Shown here in pieces: positions 1 through 8,173 of a DNA stretch of 64,000 nt (position 1 is its first letter; every line of letters starts with the position of its first letter). The DNA comes from Desulfovibrionaceae bacterium (GTDB lineage: Bacteria > Desulfobacterota > Desulfovibrionia > Desulfovibrionales > Desulfovibrionaceae): positions 1 to 64,000 of the forward strand of contig JADFXV010000007.1 in the NCBI GenBank assembly GCA_015233395.1, in the 5' to 3' direction. The translations under genes and the position numbers were made by a program. Below the pieces are notes generated by a model. The model did not search any database. It was not told where the DNA came from and was given only the letters and a program-made list of their open reading frames with translations.

Positions 1-50
1 TTTTTGAAAAAAAGGTTCCCCTCCCGGGCCCTCCCCTCCCAAAAACTGTA
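1..50 (-). repeat. Family B extragenic palindrome, cut by window start
   Basis: The first 50 bases hold a run of T, a GGTTCCCCTCCC stretch and CCCAAAAACT. This is the inverted-orientation right half of the palindrome seen complete near 16016, 23313, 35434 and 52294. The left half lies outside the window. It probably follows an upstream gene, as the other copies do. Confidence 0.5.
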
Positions 51-177
51 TTCTTTTATGAAAGACAAGCGGCCGTGGGGCGTTTGCGTCCTTGACCAAG
101 GGGCGAACCGGCGTAAAGTTTATTGCGAAGCCGTCGATAAGTGCTGCAAGAACCCGCAAGGGTGTCGGGGAGACGGC

Positions 178-675
178 ATGAAAAAAACCATAAAACGCGT
201 CGTGGTGGCCAGCCTGCTGATTCTTTTGGCCTCGCTTTACGCCTGCGGCCGGGAAGGCGCTCGCGATGCGCGGCCCGTCGCCGCCCCGGTTCCGGAGCCG
301 ACCCTGATCGCCATCCGCGACGCCGCCGCCCCCTCCTCGGCCGACAAAACGCCGAAGCCGTACGCCGCCAAGAAAAAGACGAAAAAAGGCGAAGCAGGCA
401 AAAAAAACACGGCCTCAAAGGCCGCTCCGGCCGGAACCCGCCCGCCCGACTGTCCGAAATGCCCGGACCAGGGCGCGGACACGGGCGCGGGAACGGGCGC
501 GGGCGCAAACGCGGCGGCGGGAACGGCCGCCAGCGCCTCCAATCCGGTGCTCGACGCCCTGGCCAAAGAACTGTCGCTGGCCCTGGACACCAACAAGGCC
601 GCCGACCAGGAGCCTGCGGCGAAGGCCGCGCCGGCAGCCACGACAGCGCAAACGCCCGAGCCAAAGAAGGAATAA
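178..675 (+). CDS. Low-complexity lipoprotein, unknown function
   Basis: The predicted protein has 165 residues. It begins with a basic stretch and a hydrophobic segment ending in a lipobox-like LYAC near residue 22, so it is probably exported and lipidated. The rest is Ala/Pro/Lys-rich with a CPKC pair and Gly-Ala-Thr repeats, without a recognisable domain. I chose ATG 178 because GGGGAG sits just upstream and the signal peptide starts there; an upstream in-frame extension to position 4 reads through repeat B and is unlikely. It is followed 4 nt later by a 47-codon gene and then by a FlgO-like lipoprotein gene, probably one operon. I do not recognise the family. Confidence 0.65.
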   Translation: MKKTIKRVVVASLLILLASLYACGREGARDARPVAAPVPEPTLIAIRDAAAPSSADKTPKPYAAKKKTKKGEAGKKNTASKAAPAGTRPPDCPKCPDQGADTGAGTGAGANAAAGTAASASNPVLDALAKELSLALDTNKAADQEPAAKAAPAATTAQTPEPKKE

Positions 676-679
676 ACCC

Positions 680-823
680 ATGTTGCATCTCTCCTTGGCC
701 GCCTGCATCCTGATCGCAAGCTTCACCCCCGCCCTGGTCTACACCGTGGTCCTGCTCCGCCTGCAAGCGGACGTGCGCGCGCGCGAAAAAGCCGGAGCGC
801 GCCCGGACTGGAACCGCCCATGA
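680..823 (+). CDS. Small single-span membrane protein (47 aa)
   Basis: A 47-codon reading frame begins 4 nt after the preceding stop and ends in a TGA that overlaps the ATG of the next gene (ATGA), the pattern of translational coupling. Residues 3 to about 27 are hydrophobic, followed by an Arg-rich tail, so a single membrane span with a cytoplasmic basic tail is likely. I recognise no family. The tight packing between two lipoprotein genes is the main evidence that it is real. Confidence 0.55.
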   Translation: MLHLSLAACILIASFTPALVYTVVLLRLQADVRAREKAGARPDWNRP

Positions 824-1467
824 ACCGCGTCGCCACCGCCCTGCTCCTCATCGCCGCCGCCCTGACCGGCGGCTGCGGCAACCGCTGGTCATCGCCCCTG
901 ATCAATTTTCCCTCGTTTTCCGAGGACGGCGACAACTACGCCCAGATGGCCAAAGAGATCGTCCGCGAGCTCGACGGCCAGATCGCGCCGCGCATGGGCA
1001 TCGCCGGCAACCGCAACGCCTACAACGTGGCCGTGACCGTGCCGGCCAACCTGCATTCCCTGGACAAAAGCTCGGCCCTGGCCCGGGTCATGGCCCAGGA
1101 AATCGCAAGCAACCTGGTCGCCCTGGGCTACAACGTCCAGGAAATGCGCAAGGGCCGGGAAATCCTCTTCGACCGCACCCAGGGCGCATTGTACCTGACC
1201 GGCAACGTTCGCGGCCTGGCCAGGCCGGACGTCGCCGCCACCCTGGTCGTCGTGGGCTCCTTCTCGCCCGCGCCCGGCGGCACGCGCTTTTCCATCGAGT
1301 GCCTGGACGCGCGCAACAACAACACGGTGGCCATGGCGTCGCGCACCGTGTCGGCCGGACCGGGGGCGGACGACTCCTTCGGCGGCGCGCGCCCGGGCAA
1401 CGGGCTGACTCCCTCGGTGGTCACCACCCAAGGGAAACTCACCACCAGGGACTTCAAGCTGCCCTAA
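820..1467 (+). CDS. FlgO-domain outer-membrane lipoprotein
   Basis: The protein has 215 residues with a signal peptide ending in TGGC, a lipobox with Cys at residue 19. The body carries the FlgO-type pattern: a stretch reading VAVTVPANLHSLDKSS, then an Ala/Leu helix (residues 90-110) and GYNVQEMR with a strand region after it. FlgO proteins are outer-membrane lipoproteins needed for normal flagella in Vibrio, but many homologues lie outside flagellar loci, as here. The start overlaps the upstream small gene by 4 nt. The link to flagella is inference from the domain only. Confidence 0.7.
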   Translation: MNRVATALLLIAAALTGGCGNRWSSPLINFPSFSEDGDNYAQMAKEIVRELDGQIAPRMGIAGNRNAYNVAVTVPANLHSLDKSSALARVMAQEIASNLVALGYNVQEMRKGREILFDRTQGALYLTGNVRGLARPDVAATLVVVGSFSPAPGGTRFSIECLDARNNNTVAMASRTVSAGPGADDSFGGARPGNGLTPSVVTTQGKLTTRDFKLP

Positions 1468-1637
1468 ACCCGCCCCGCTCACGCCGCCGCAGTCTGCGCC
1501 GTCGCTCGCCGCATGGTTTCGTCCTGCTCAAGGAGAACGATCGGCAATCGGTCGGATCGCGCGCCGCCTCGGCCGGTCAAATCGTCTGTTCGCGACGCAT
1601 CGCGGCCGCGCGGCTTGCCATTGGGGCCGCGAAGCCT

Positions 1638-1757
1638 TATTGATGGGAGCAGAAAATGTCTTCATTTTCGTGCGCCCATTTATACGTACGGCCCCGCTCT
1701 TGGCGGGGCCAAGCGGCGTCCGCCGCCGGGAGCGAAAAGTATCTTACTTTTTAATAC
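1638..1757 (+). repeat. Family C repeat, copy 1, in a gene-free gap
   Basis: The gap 1468-1811 has no convincing gene. It contains a composite palindrome: GGGAGCAGAAAATG facing a CATTTTCGTGCGCCC-like arm, then GGCCCCGC/GCGGGGCC, GGCGTCCGCC, and GGGAGCGAAAAGTA. The same modules recur at 22646 (inverted), 57569, 60094 and 62295. The function is unknown; it could fold into tandem hairpins. Confidence 0.7.
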
Positions 1758-1811
1758 AGGGACAGCCGGGGCGTGCGCCGCGCCCCGCTCCGATTGTAGA
1801 GGAGGCTTTTG

Positions 1812-2426
1812 ATGACCCAGTCGGCCGCCGCCTTGATTTCGGCCCATGCCGCGGAAGGGGCGCAACTGCGCGAGGTCTTCTTTCGGACCAACGCGGCGCT
1901 CGTGGCCGAGGCGGCCCGGACCCTGGCCGCGCGGCTGGCCAAGGGCGGCAAGATTTTGCTGTGCGGCAACGGCGGCAGCGCCGCCGACGCCCAGCATATC
2001 GCCGCCGAATTCGTCAACCGCTTTCTGATGGAGCGTCCGCCCCTGCCGGCTCTGGCCCTGACCACGGACACCTCGGCGCTGACCGCCATCGGCAACGATT
2101 ACGGATTCGAGAAGATCTTCGCCAAGCAAGTCCAGGCCCTGGGCGTGGCCGGGGACGCCCTTGTGGCCATTTCCACCTCCGGAACCAGCCCAAACGTCAT
2201 CGAGGCTCTCAAAACAGCCCGGGACAAAGGTCTGGTGACCGTCGGACTGACCGGCCAGGCCGGCGACATGGCCCCGCTGTGCGACTATCTTTTTTGCGTG
2301 CCGAGCGCGGCCACCCCGTTGATCCAGGAAGTGCACATCGCCTTGGGGCACATCGTCTGCCGCCTGGTCGATTACTACCTCTTCGAGGCGGTCGCGGAAC
2401 TGGCGCCGTACCTCGAAACGCCGTGA
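1812..2426 (+). CDS. gmhA: Sedoheptulose-7-phosphate isomerase
   Basis: The 204-residue protein is a single SIS domain. It shows the phosphosugar-binding [11 protein letters not shown] signature, the STSGTSPNV loop and a C-terminal [11 protein letters not shown] helix typical of GmhA. The enzyme converts sedoheptulose 7-phosphate to glycero-manno-heptose 7-phosphate, the first step of lipopolysaccharide inner-core heptose synthesis in the cytoplasm. ATG 1812 is chosen because GAGGAGG lies 7 nt upstream; a TTG one codon earlier is less likely. An FmdB-type zinc-ribbon gene follows 18 nt downstream. No other heptose gene is in the window. Confidence 0.93.
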   Translation: MTQSAAALISAHAAEGAQLREVFFRTNAALVAEAARTLAARLAKGGKILLCGNGGSAADAQHIAAEFVNRFLMERPPLPALALTTDTSALTAIGNDYGFEKIFAKQVQALGVAGDALVAISTSGTSPNVIEALKTARDKGLVTVGLTGQAGDMAPLCDYLFCVPSAATPLIQEVHIALGHIVCRLVDYYLFEAVAELAPYLETP

Positions 2427-2444
2427 GAACGCCAAGGAGCGAGC

Positions 2445-2684
2445 ATGCCCATTTACGAATATCAATGCGACGAATGCGACCATATTTTTGAAGAGATCGT
2501 CTTCGGCGACAAAGCCGTGCCCTGCCCCAAGTGCGGCTGCGCCAAGACCGGCAAGCTCATTTCCCGCACCCAGCGCTGCCGCTCGGGCGGCGGCGATTAC
2601 CGGGGGCAGGCCGAGTCCGCCCCGGCCTCCCGGGGCGGCGGCTGCGCCGGTTGCGCCGGGGGCTCCTGCTCCACCTGCGGTTAG
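2445..2684 (+). CDS. FmdB-family zinc-ribbon protein
   Basis: The 79-residue protein starts MPIYEYQCDECDHIFE, the hallmark of the FmdB/CxxC regulatory family, with a second CPKCGC pair that completes a four-cysteine zinc ribbon. The tail is Gly/Ser-rich and ends in CAGCAGGSCSTCG, giving extra cysteines often seen in deltaproteobacterial members. The family is named after a putative regulator of formamidase, but its real role is unsettled. It follows gmhA by 18 nt with AAGGAG upstream, so the two are probably co-transcribed. Confidence 0.88.
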   Translation: MPIYEYQCDECDHIFEEIVFGDKAVPCPKCGCAKTGKLISRTQRCRSGGGDYRGQAESAPASRGGGCAGCAGGSCSTCG

Positions 2685-2786
2685 GCCTCGTCTCACAAAC
2701 CCAGCGGCGCTTAAACGGCGCGGATTATCACGCGCCTTGGCCGCGCTTTTGGCCCCGGCCGCGCAAACAAGGGACTTTCACCGACC

Positions 2787-3722
2787 ATGACGCAATGCAC
2801 CATCGCCACCCGGGGCAGCCAGCTCGCCCTGTGGCAGGCCAACCACATCGCGGCGCTTTTGCGGGAACGCCATCCGGGCCTGACGGTCTCGCTTTTGGTC
2901 CTGAAAACCACCGGCGACAAGATCCTCGACGTCCCTTTGGCCAAGGTCGGGGGCAAGGGCCTGTTCGTCAAGGAAATCGAGGACGCCCTGCTGGACGGCC
3001 GGGCCGACCTGGCCGTGCACAGCTTAAAAGACGTGCCCGCCGAGCTGCCCGCCGGCCTGACGCTTGGGGTCGTGCCCAGGCGCGAGGAGCCCGCGGACGT
3101 CTTTTTGTCCGTGGATTGCGACAGCCCGGCGGCGCTGCCGCGCGCGGCGACCGTCGGCACGAGCAGCCTGCGCCGCCAGGCCCAGCTTTTGGCCTTGCGG
3201 CCGGATCTGACGATCGAAAGCCTGCGCGGCAACCTGGACACCCGGGTGCGCAAGCTCCTGGAAGGCGTTTACGCGGCCATCGTCGTCGCCGCCGCCGGAC
3301 TCAACCGCCTGGGACTCACCGCGCCCAAACGCTTCGTCCTTGGCCCGCCGGATTTCCTGCCGGCCGTGGGCCAGGGGGCGCTCGGCCTGGAATACCGCGA
3401 AAGCGACGCCGCCACCGCCGCCTTGGTCTCATTTTTGAACGATCCGGACAGCCGCGACGCGACCGACGCCGAACGCGGCTTTTTGGCCGGTCTCGACGGC
3501 GGCTGCCAGGCGCCGATCGCGGCGCACGCGGTCATGCTCGGCAGCGACAGCCTGCGCCTGACCGGCCTGGTCGCCGATCTGACCGGCGCGCGGGTGGTCC
3601 GGCGCGAAATCGTCGCCCCGCGCGAGCGCGCGCGCGAAGCGGGCCTTTCCCTGGCCAGGACGGTGCTCGACGCCGGGGGCCAAGCGCTCATGGACGAACT
3701 CTACGCCCACGATGCGGGATAG
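2787..3722 (+). CDS. hemC: Hydroxymethylbilane synthase (porphobilinogen deaminase)
   Basis: The 311-residue protein matches the family in length and motifs: [11 protein letters not shown] at the N-terminus, [27 protein letters not shown] and RGNLDTR for substrate and cofactor binding. Cys240 in LDGGCQAPI is the attachment point of the dipyrromethane cofactor. It joins four porphobilinogen units into hydroxymethylbilane in tetrapyrrole synthesis, feeding haem, sirohaem and cobalamin-type cofactors. No other hem gene lies nearby. The gene stands 102 nt after the FmdB gene and 18 nt before a membrane-protein gene. Confidence 0.96.
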   Translation: MTQCTIATRGSQLALWQANHIAALLRERHPGLTVSLLVLKTTGDKILDVPLAKVGGKGLFVKEIEDALLDGRADLAVHSLKDVPAELPAGLTLGVVPRREEPADVFLSVDCDSPAALPRAATVGTSSLRRQAQLLALRPDLTIESLRGNLDTRVRKLLEGVYAAIVVAAAGLNRLGLTAPKRFVLGPPDFLPAVGQGALGLEYRESDAATAALVSFLNDPDSRDATDAERGFLAGLDGGCQAPIAAHAVMLGSDSLRLTGLVADLTGARVVRREIVAPRERAREAGLSLARTVLDAGGQALMDELYAHDAG

Positions 3723-3740
3723 CGCCGGCGCGACAAGTCC

Positions 3741-5093
3741 ATGAACATCCCGACGCTGCAAAAAACCGTTCGCCCGCTGTTGGCCTTCCTGGCGATCGCG
3801 CCGCTGCTCCTGGCTGCGGCGATGGCCTTTGTCAGCAAAATCGACGCCCATCCCGACGAGATCAACCATATCGAGGCCGGGCGCTACTATCTCACGTACT
3901 TCGACCCGCCCAGGGCCGGAGATCCGCGCACGCTGGAATCGCTCAGCAAATACGGCATCTCCTACTTAAACCAGTTCGAGAGCGTCTACTTCGCGGCCGG
4001 CAACTTCGCCAAGATCTTCACCTTGTGCGGCCTGCCGGATTATCTCGCCCTGCGTCTGTTCAACCTGACGCTGTTTGGGCTGCTCATCGCCCTGGCCCTG
4101 AGTTTGCCGGGCCGGGCGAAAATCGCCTTTCTGCCTCTCTACCTGAGCCCCCAGATCTGGTACGTCTTCAGTTATTTCAACGGCGACGGCCTGCCCTTGG
4201 CCCTGTCCTTCGTACCGGTCTGGCTGGCCGCCCGGGGTCTTTTCCCGCCGGACGCAGGCGCCTTGGACGCGCCGGCCCCGGACGAAGAGGACGAACCGGA
4301 GGAAGAGACAGAAGAGGACGCGCGCCCGGCTTGGCGGACGTGGGCGCTGACGCTGTGCGTCGCGGCGGCGCTTGTCACCTGCAAAATGAACTATTACGTG
4401 TACATCGCCTATCTCTTCGCCTTTGCGGCGGGAGTCGCCGCCAACCGGGGCCGGTGGCGCGCCGCCGGCAAAATCGTCCTGGCGTGCGCGGTCGTGGCCC
4501 TGCTGGGCCTTGCCGCGCGCGAGCAATTCGACGGCTACGTCAACGCGGGAGAGACCAATAAGGCCCAGATGGTGGCCGAACAGTTCGCGCAACAGGATTT
4601 CAAGCCTTCAAGCCAGGACATCGGCGTGGCCCACTTCGGCATGCACATGCGCGCCATGGGCTTGTCCTACAAGGATTTGTTCGTGGTCTGGGACTGGCAC
4701 GTCTGGACCTTCCGGACCTCGTTCGGCACGTACGACTACATGAAAATTTACGCTCCCTTCATTTATTACCGCTACATGAGCTGGGCCTTGATCGGACTGT
4801 GCCTGGCTGCCTTTTTGCCGCTTTTTCGCGGCGGCCGCGAGCCGGCCTTGCTCGCCGCCATGTGCCTGTTTTTCGGCGCGGCCTGCATCTTTCAGTCGAC
4901 TTGGCATTCCTGGGTCGACGATTTCCAGGCCCAGGGCCGCTACCTCTTTCCCATCGCGGCCATGGCCGGCCTGCTCATGGCGAGGTTTCGCGACCGTCTG
5001 ACCAATATTTTTATCCCGGTCTGCGCCGGGGCGATGTACGCCCTTTCGATCTACTCCTTCGTCTTCGTGGGTCTGGCCCAGATTCCGAAATGA
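3741..5093 (+). CDS. Polytopic membrane protein, possible GT-C glycosyltransferase-like
   Basis: The 450-residue protein has about ten hydrophobic segments. An early motif, KIDAHPDEINHIEAGRYY after the first span, resembles the acidic DE/H loop of GT-C glycosyltransferases and DUF2142 proteins. A very acidic cytoplasmic loop (DEEDEPEEETEED, near residues 180-195) interrupts the hydrophobic core. I infer a lipid-linked sugar or surface-polysaccharide role, but no catalytic motif is decisive. It follows hemC by 18 nt, perhaps by chance, since no pathway link is apparent. Confidence 0.6.
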   Translation: MNIPTLQKTVRPLLAFLAIAPLLLAAAMAFVSKIDAHPDEINHIEAGRYYLTYFDPPRAGDPRTLESLSKYGISYLNQFESVYFAAGNFAKIFTLCGLPDYLALRLFNLTLFGLLIALALSLPGRAKIAFLPLYLSPQIWYVFSYFNGDGLPLALSFVPVWLAARGLFPPDAGALDAPAPDEEDEPEEETEEDARPAWRTWALTLCVAAALVTCKMNYYVYIAYLFAFAAGVAANRGRWRAAGKIVLACAVVALLGLAAREQFDGYVNAGETNKAQMVAEQFAQQDFKPSSQDIGVAHFGMHMRAMGLSYKDLFVVWDWHVWTFRTSFGTYDYMKIYAPFIYYRYMSWALIGLCLAAFLPLFRGGREPALLAAMCLFFGAACIFQSTWHSWVDDFQAQGRYLFPIAAMAGLLMARFRDRLTNIFIPVCAGAMYALSIYSFVFVGLAQIPK

Positions 5094-5326
5094 CTCCAGC
5101 CCGGTGCCGGCCCGGCGCGCAAGCGGCCTGTTTTCACGGAACGCCCGTTCGCGCGGAGGCGCCGCCGGGCCGCCGAGAACGGCCGGGCGAAATATCCGGA
5201 GTTTTCAAGCAAAAAAATCTTGAAAAACAAATGGTCCCGAGGTAAAGAGGCCTTTCTTCGTTTTGGGGAGCGTTCGTCCCTGCGGGGACGCAGCGATCCC
5301 GGCCCGGCCAAGGCAGCGGCAGGAAT

Positions 5327-5740
5327 ATGGAAAATTGCGTTTTTTGCAAAATCGTCGCCGGCGAAATTCCCAGCGCCAAAATCGTCGAGACCGAGGACGT
5401 TCTCGCTTTTTTGGACATCGCGCCGGTCAATCCGGGCCACACCCTGATCATTCCCATCCGGCATTTCGAGACTCTCTGGGATCTGCCGGAGGATATCGCC
5501 CTGACCCTGACCCGGGCCATCCGCAAGATTTCCAAGGCGATCATGGCCGCCACCAAGGCCGACGGACTCAATGTGGGCATGAACAACTTGCGCGCCGCCG
5601 GACAACTCGTGCCCCACGCCCATTTCCACCTCATCCCGCGCTTTGCCGGGGACGGACTGGACCATTGGCCCGGAAAGGCTTACAAAAATGTTGAAGAAAT
5701 GAACCTGGTCGCGGCCGATGTCCGCCGGGCCCTGGGCTGA
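5327..5740 (+). CDS. HIT-family nucleotide hydrolase (HinT-like)
   Basis: The 137-residue protein has the N-terminal CVFCKIVAGEIP motif and the histidine triad VPHAHFHLIPR near residues 95-105, whose middle His is the nucleophile. HIT proteins of this size hydrolyse AMP-amidates or dinucleotides in the cytoplasm. The start has AGGA 5 nt upstream. The preceding 233-nt gap contains a hairpin, CGTCCC-TGCG-GGGACG, around 5275-5290 and no gene. An IHF-like gene follows 64 nt later. Confidence 0.92.
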   Translation: MENCVFCKIVAGEIPSAKIVETEDVLAFLDIAPVNPGHTLIIPIRHFETLWDLPEDIALTLTRAIRKISKAIMAATKADGLNVGMNNLRAAGQLVPHAHFHLIPRFAGDGLDHWPGKAYKNVEEMNLVAADVRRALG

Positions 5741-5804
5741 GCGTAAGCACCCGGCCCCCGGACCTTTGAAAGACGCCGCGCGAACGGGATAACTCGGAGG
5801 GAGC

Positions 5805-6101
5805 ATGAGCGGGAAGACACTGACTAAGGCCGACATCGTCGATTATATTTACGAAAAGACGGACAAAAGCCGAACCGAAGTCAAGGTGATGGTGGAAAGC
5901 CTTCTGGACATCATGAAGGAATCCATCAAGAAGGATCACGCCTTGCTCATCAGCGGGTTCGGCAAATTCGAGGCCTACGACAAAAAAGCCCGCAAGGGGC
6001 GCAACCCGCACACGACCGAGACCATCACCCTGCCGCCGCGCAAGGTCGTGGTCTTCCGCCTGTCCCGCAAATTCCGCGCCGAACTCAATCCGGACGAGTA
6101 G
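5805..6101 (+). CDS. ihfA: Integration host factor alpha-like DNA-bending protein
   Basis: The 98-residue protein is a complete HU/IHF domain: LTKADIVDYIYEKTD at the N-terminus, GFGKFEAYDKKARKGRNP in the DNA-clamping arm with the conserved RKGRNP, and VVVFRLSRKFRAELN at the end. The length and the extended C-terminal helix favour IHF alpha over HU, though I cannot exclude another IHF/HU paralogue. It would bend DNA, for example at sigma-54 promoters such as the one before the flagellar operon. GGAGGGAG precedes the ATG. Confidence 0.82.
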   Translation: MSGKTLTKADIVDYIYEKTDKSRTEVKVMVESLLDIMKESIKKDHALLISGFGKFEAYDKKARKGRNPHTTETITLPPRKVVVFRLSRKFRAELNPDE

Positions 6102-6214
6102 CCGCTTGCGGCTGCCCGGCTCGCGGCCGGGGGCAGTATCCGCCCCGGCCCGAGGCGCAGCCCGCCAGCCGCCCCCTCCCGAGCGCGGCGTCCCCTGGTC
6201 GCCGCGACCCGTTT

Positions 6215-6244
6215 TTTCGCCCAATTCGTTGTCTTGACTATAAT
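6215..6244 (+). promoter_or_regulatory. Possible sigma-70 promoter of the MarR gene
   Basis: A perfect TATAAT lies at 6239-6244 in an otherwise GC-rich gap. A weak -35 (TTTCGC, 6215) is 18 nt upstream. It sits 114 nt before the MarR start. A perfect -10 is rare by chance at this base composition, but the -35 is poor. Confidence 0.35.
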
Positions 6245-6357
6245 TGATCGGCTGCATAAAAACCGTGCCGACCCTGCCGGTGCGGCCTTTTTTGCCTGAG
6301 CGGACCGCGCCCGGCCGGCAAACATTGTTTTTGGGAGCCTTCGGGAGAAAACGCGCC

Positions 6358-6843
6358 ATGACCGCCGCCCCACTTTCCATCGACCCCGAGGCGTCACCGG
6401 GCTTTTTAATGGCCAAGACCGTCAACATCCTCAAGGCGGGCTTGCGCCGGACCTTTCTCGCCGCCGGACACGACTTGACCGCGGAACAATGGGGCGTTTT
6501 TTTATTCGTCTGCCGCGAGCCGGGCCTGACCCAAAGCGATCTGGCGGAGCGGACCTTCAAGGACAAGCCCACCATCACCCGCATCCTGGACAGGCTGGAA
6601 AAAAAGAACCTGCTCGGCCGCAGGCCGAACGTCCTGGACCGGCGCAGCTTCACGATCTATCCCACCCGGGTGGGGCTTGAACTGTATCCCGAACTGGCCG
6701 AGGCGGCGCGCTCCTATTCAAGCCTCGTCCTCGGCGGCCTGCGCCCGGGCGAGGTCGACACCCTGCTCGACCTGATTTCGCGCATAGCCTCCCGGGGCAG
6801 GGCGGCGGCCAAAACGCGGGGCGGCGGCGCATTGACCGGATAA
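6358..6843 (+). CDS. MarR-family transcriptional regulator
   Basis: The 161-residue protein has the MarR winged helix: LTAEQWGVFLFVCREPGLTQSDLAERTFKDKPTITRILDRL (helices 2-4, recognition helix at KPTITR) and a wing containing RRPNVLDRRSF, where DRR is the usual wing-tip motif. MarR proteins bind inverted repeats as dimers and release DNA on ligand binding. I took ATG 6358; an in-frame upstream extension exists but lacks family similarity. The gene is followed by an RND efflux operon in the same direction, with an inverted repeat at 6852-6868 as a plausible operator. Confidence 0.88.
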   Translation: MTAAPLSIDPEASPGFLMAKTVNILKAGLRRTFLAAGHDLTAEQWGVFLFVCREPGLTQSDLAERTFKDKPTITRILDRLEKKNLLGRRPNVLDRRSFTIYPTRVGLELYPELAEAARSYSSLVLGGLRPGEVDTLLDLISRIASRGRAAAKTRGGGALTG

Positions 6844-6851
6844 AAAACTGT

Positions 6852-6868
6852 TTGTAATGGTAATACAA
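6852..6868. promoter_or_regulatory. Candidate MarR operator before the RND operon
   Basis: TTGTA and TACAA arms are separated by 7 nt, inside an AT-rich patch that begins 9 nt after the MarR stop. The overlapping TAATAC could serve as a -10 element. A 17-bp dyad with TTGTA half-sites fits the size of MarR operators. The assignment is inference from position and symmetry. Confidence 0.4.
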
Positions 6869-6952
6869 TGGCGGTTTCGTTCGTCCTGTACCGTATCGGG
6901 CAAGACGACGCGAACGCTTTGCATCGCACGCCATCAAGCCGCAACATCACAC

Positions 6953-6978
6953 CCTCCGGCGGCCTAAGCCGCCGGAGG
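6953..6978. repeat. GC-rich perfect hairpin in the RND operon leader
   Basis: Eleven-base arms CCTCCGGCGGC and GCCGCCGGAGG flank CTAA, ending just before the AGGAAA ribosome site of the fusion-protein gene. It shares the CTCCGGCGGCC core of family D repeats. In RNA it would form a strong stem close to the start codon, so it could affect translation or act as a partial terminator. Confidence 0.5.
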
Positions 6979-6994
6979 CGACAGGAAACCGCAC

Positions 6995-8173
6995 ATGCTC
7001 GAACCCGCCCGCCGTCGCTTCCGGATTTTGTCCTGGCCCGTTTTGGTCGCCGCCCTGATCCTTGCGGCCGGCGGCTGGTACTTGCTTGCGCGGGGTCGCG
7101 GCGATCAGGCCCGGCTGGCCAAGGGGCCGCCCGCGATGCGCGCCCCGGTGAGCACGGTCGCGGCCAAGCTCGAAAACGCCCCGGTCTATCTGACCGGGCT
7201 TGGCTCGGTCACTCCGGTCCAAAGCGCCACGATCAAGAGCCGGGTGGACGGGCAACTGATGCGGGTCGACTTCACCGAAGGACAGATCGTCGCCAAGGAT
7301 TCCCTGTTGCTCGAAATCGATCCGCGCCCTTACCAGGTCCAGCTTTCCCAGGCCGAAGGGCAGCTCTTGCGCGACAAGGCGTTGCTCGAAAACACCAAGC
7401 TGGACCTTGCGCGCTACCGGGAGCTGCTCGCCGGCGACTTCGTCTCCAAGCAACAGGTCGACACCCAGGATTCGCTGGCCCACCAATACGAAGGCGCGAT
7501 CAAGACCGACCAGGCCAATGTCGACAGCGCCAAGCTCAATCTCACTTACTGCCGCATCACCGCGCCGTTTGACGGCCTGGTCGGCCTGCGCCTGGTCGAT
7601 CCCGGAAACATGGTCCACGCCGCGGACCCCGGCGGCCTGCTCGTGATCAACCAGATCCGGCCGATCAACGTCGTCTTCACCCTTCCCGAGGACGCGTTGC
7701 CCAGGATCTCGGCCAAACTGGCCGCGGGCATGAAACTGACGGTCGAGGCCTTCGACCGCGAACAAAAGCAAAAACTGGCCGACGGGACGCTCGCAAGCAT
7801 GGACAACCAGATCGACCCGACCACGGGCACGGTGCGGCTCAAGGCGGTTTTCGACAACGCGAATCTGACGCTCTTTCCCAGCCAGTTCGTCAACGCCAGG
7901 CTGCTCCTTGAAGTGCTGCAAAACGCCGTGGTCGTCCCGGCGGCGGCGATTTCCCGCGGCCCGCAGGGAACCTTCGTGTACGTGGTCAAAGAAGACAAGA
8001 CAGTCTCGGTCAGACCGGTCGTCCTGGGAGAGACCACCGAGGGCGTAAGCGTCGTGACCAAGGGCCTAAGCCCCGGCGAGCCGGTGGTCGTTGAAGGCGC
8101 CGAGCGGCTGCGCGAGGGCGCGCCCGTGGACGTGAAAAACAACGGCGAGTCGGCCCAAAAGGCCCCTTCATGA
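6995..8173 (+). CDS. RND efflux pump periplasmic adaptor (membrane fusion protein)
   Basis: The 392-residue protein has an N-terminal membrane anchor (residues 13-33), a biotinyl-lipoyl half motif ([18 protein letters not shown] and [17 protein letters not shown]), a coiled-coil hairpin between them, and beta-barrel and membrane-proximal domains ([25 protein letters not shown]). It links the inner-membrane pump to an outer-membrane channel. It closely resembles MdtA-type adaptors. Its stop overlaps the ATG of the first permease by 4 nt. No outer-membrane TolC-type gene is in the cluster, so a channel encoded elsewhere is needed. Confidence 0.93.
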   Translation: MLEPARRRFRILSWPVLVAALILAAGGWYLLARGRGDQARLAKGPPAMRAPVSTVAAKLENAPVYLTGLGSVTPVQSATIKSRVDGQLMRVDFTEGQIVAKDSLLLEIDPRPYQVQLSQAEGQLLRDKALLENTKLDLARYRELLAGDFVSKQQVDTQDSLAHQYEGAIKTDQANVDSAKLNLTYCRITAPFDGLVGLRLVDPGNMVHAADPGGLLVINQIRPINVVFTLPEDALPRISAKLAAGMKLTVEAFDREQKQKLADGTLASMDNQIDPTTGTVRLKAVFDNANLTLFPSQFVNARLLLEVLQNAVVVPAAAISRGPQGTFVYVVKEDKTVSVRPVVLGETTEGVSVVTKGLSPGEPVVVEGAERLREGAPVDVKNNGESAQKAPS

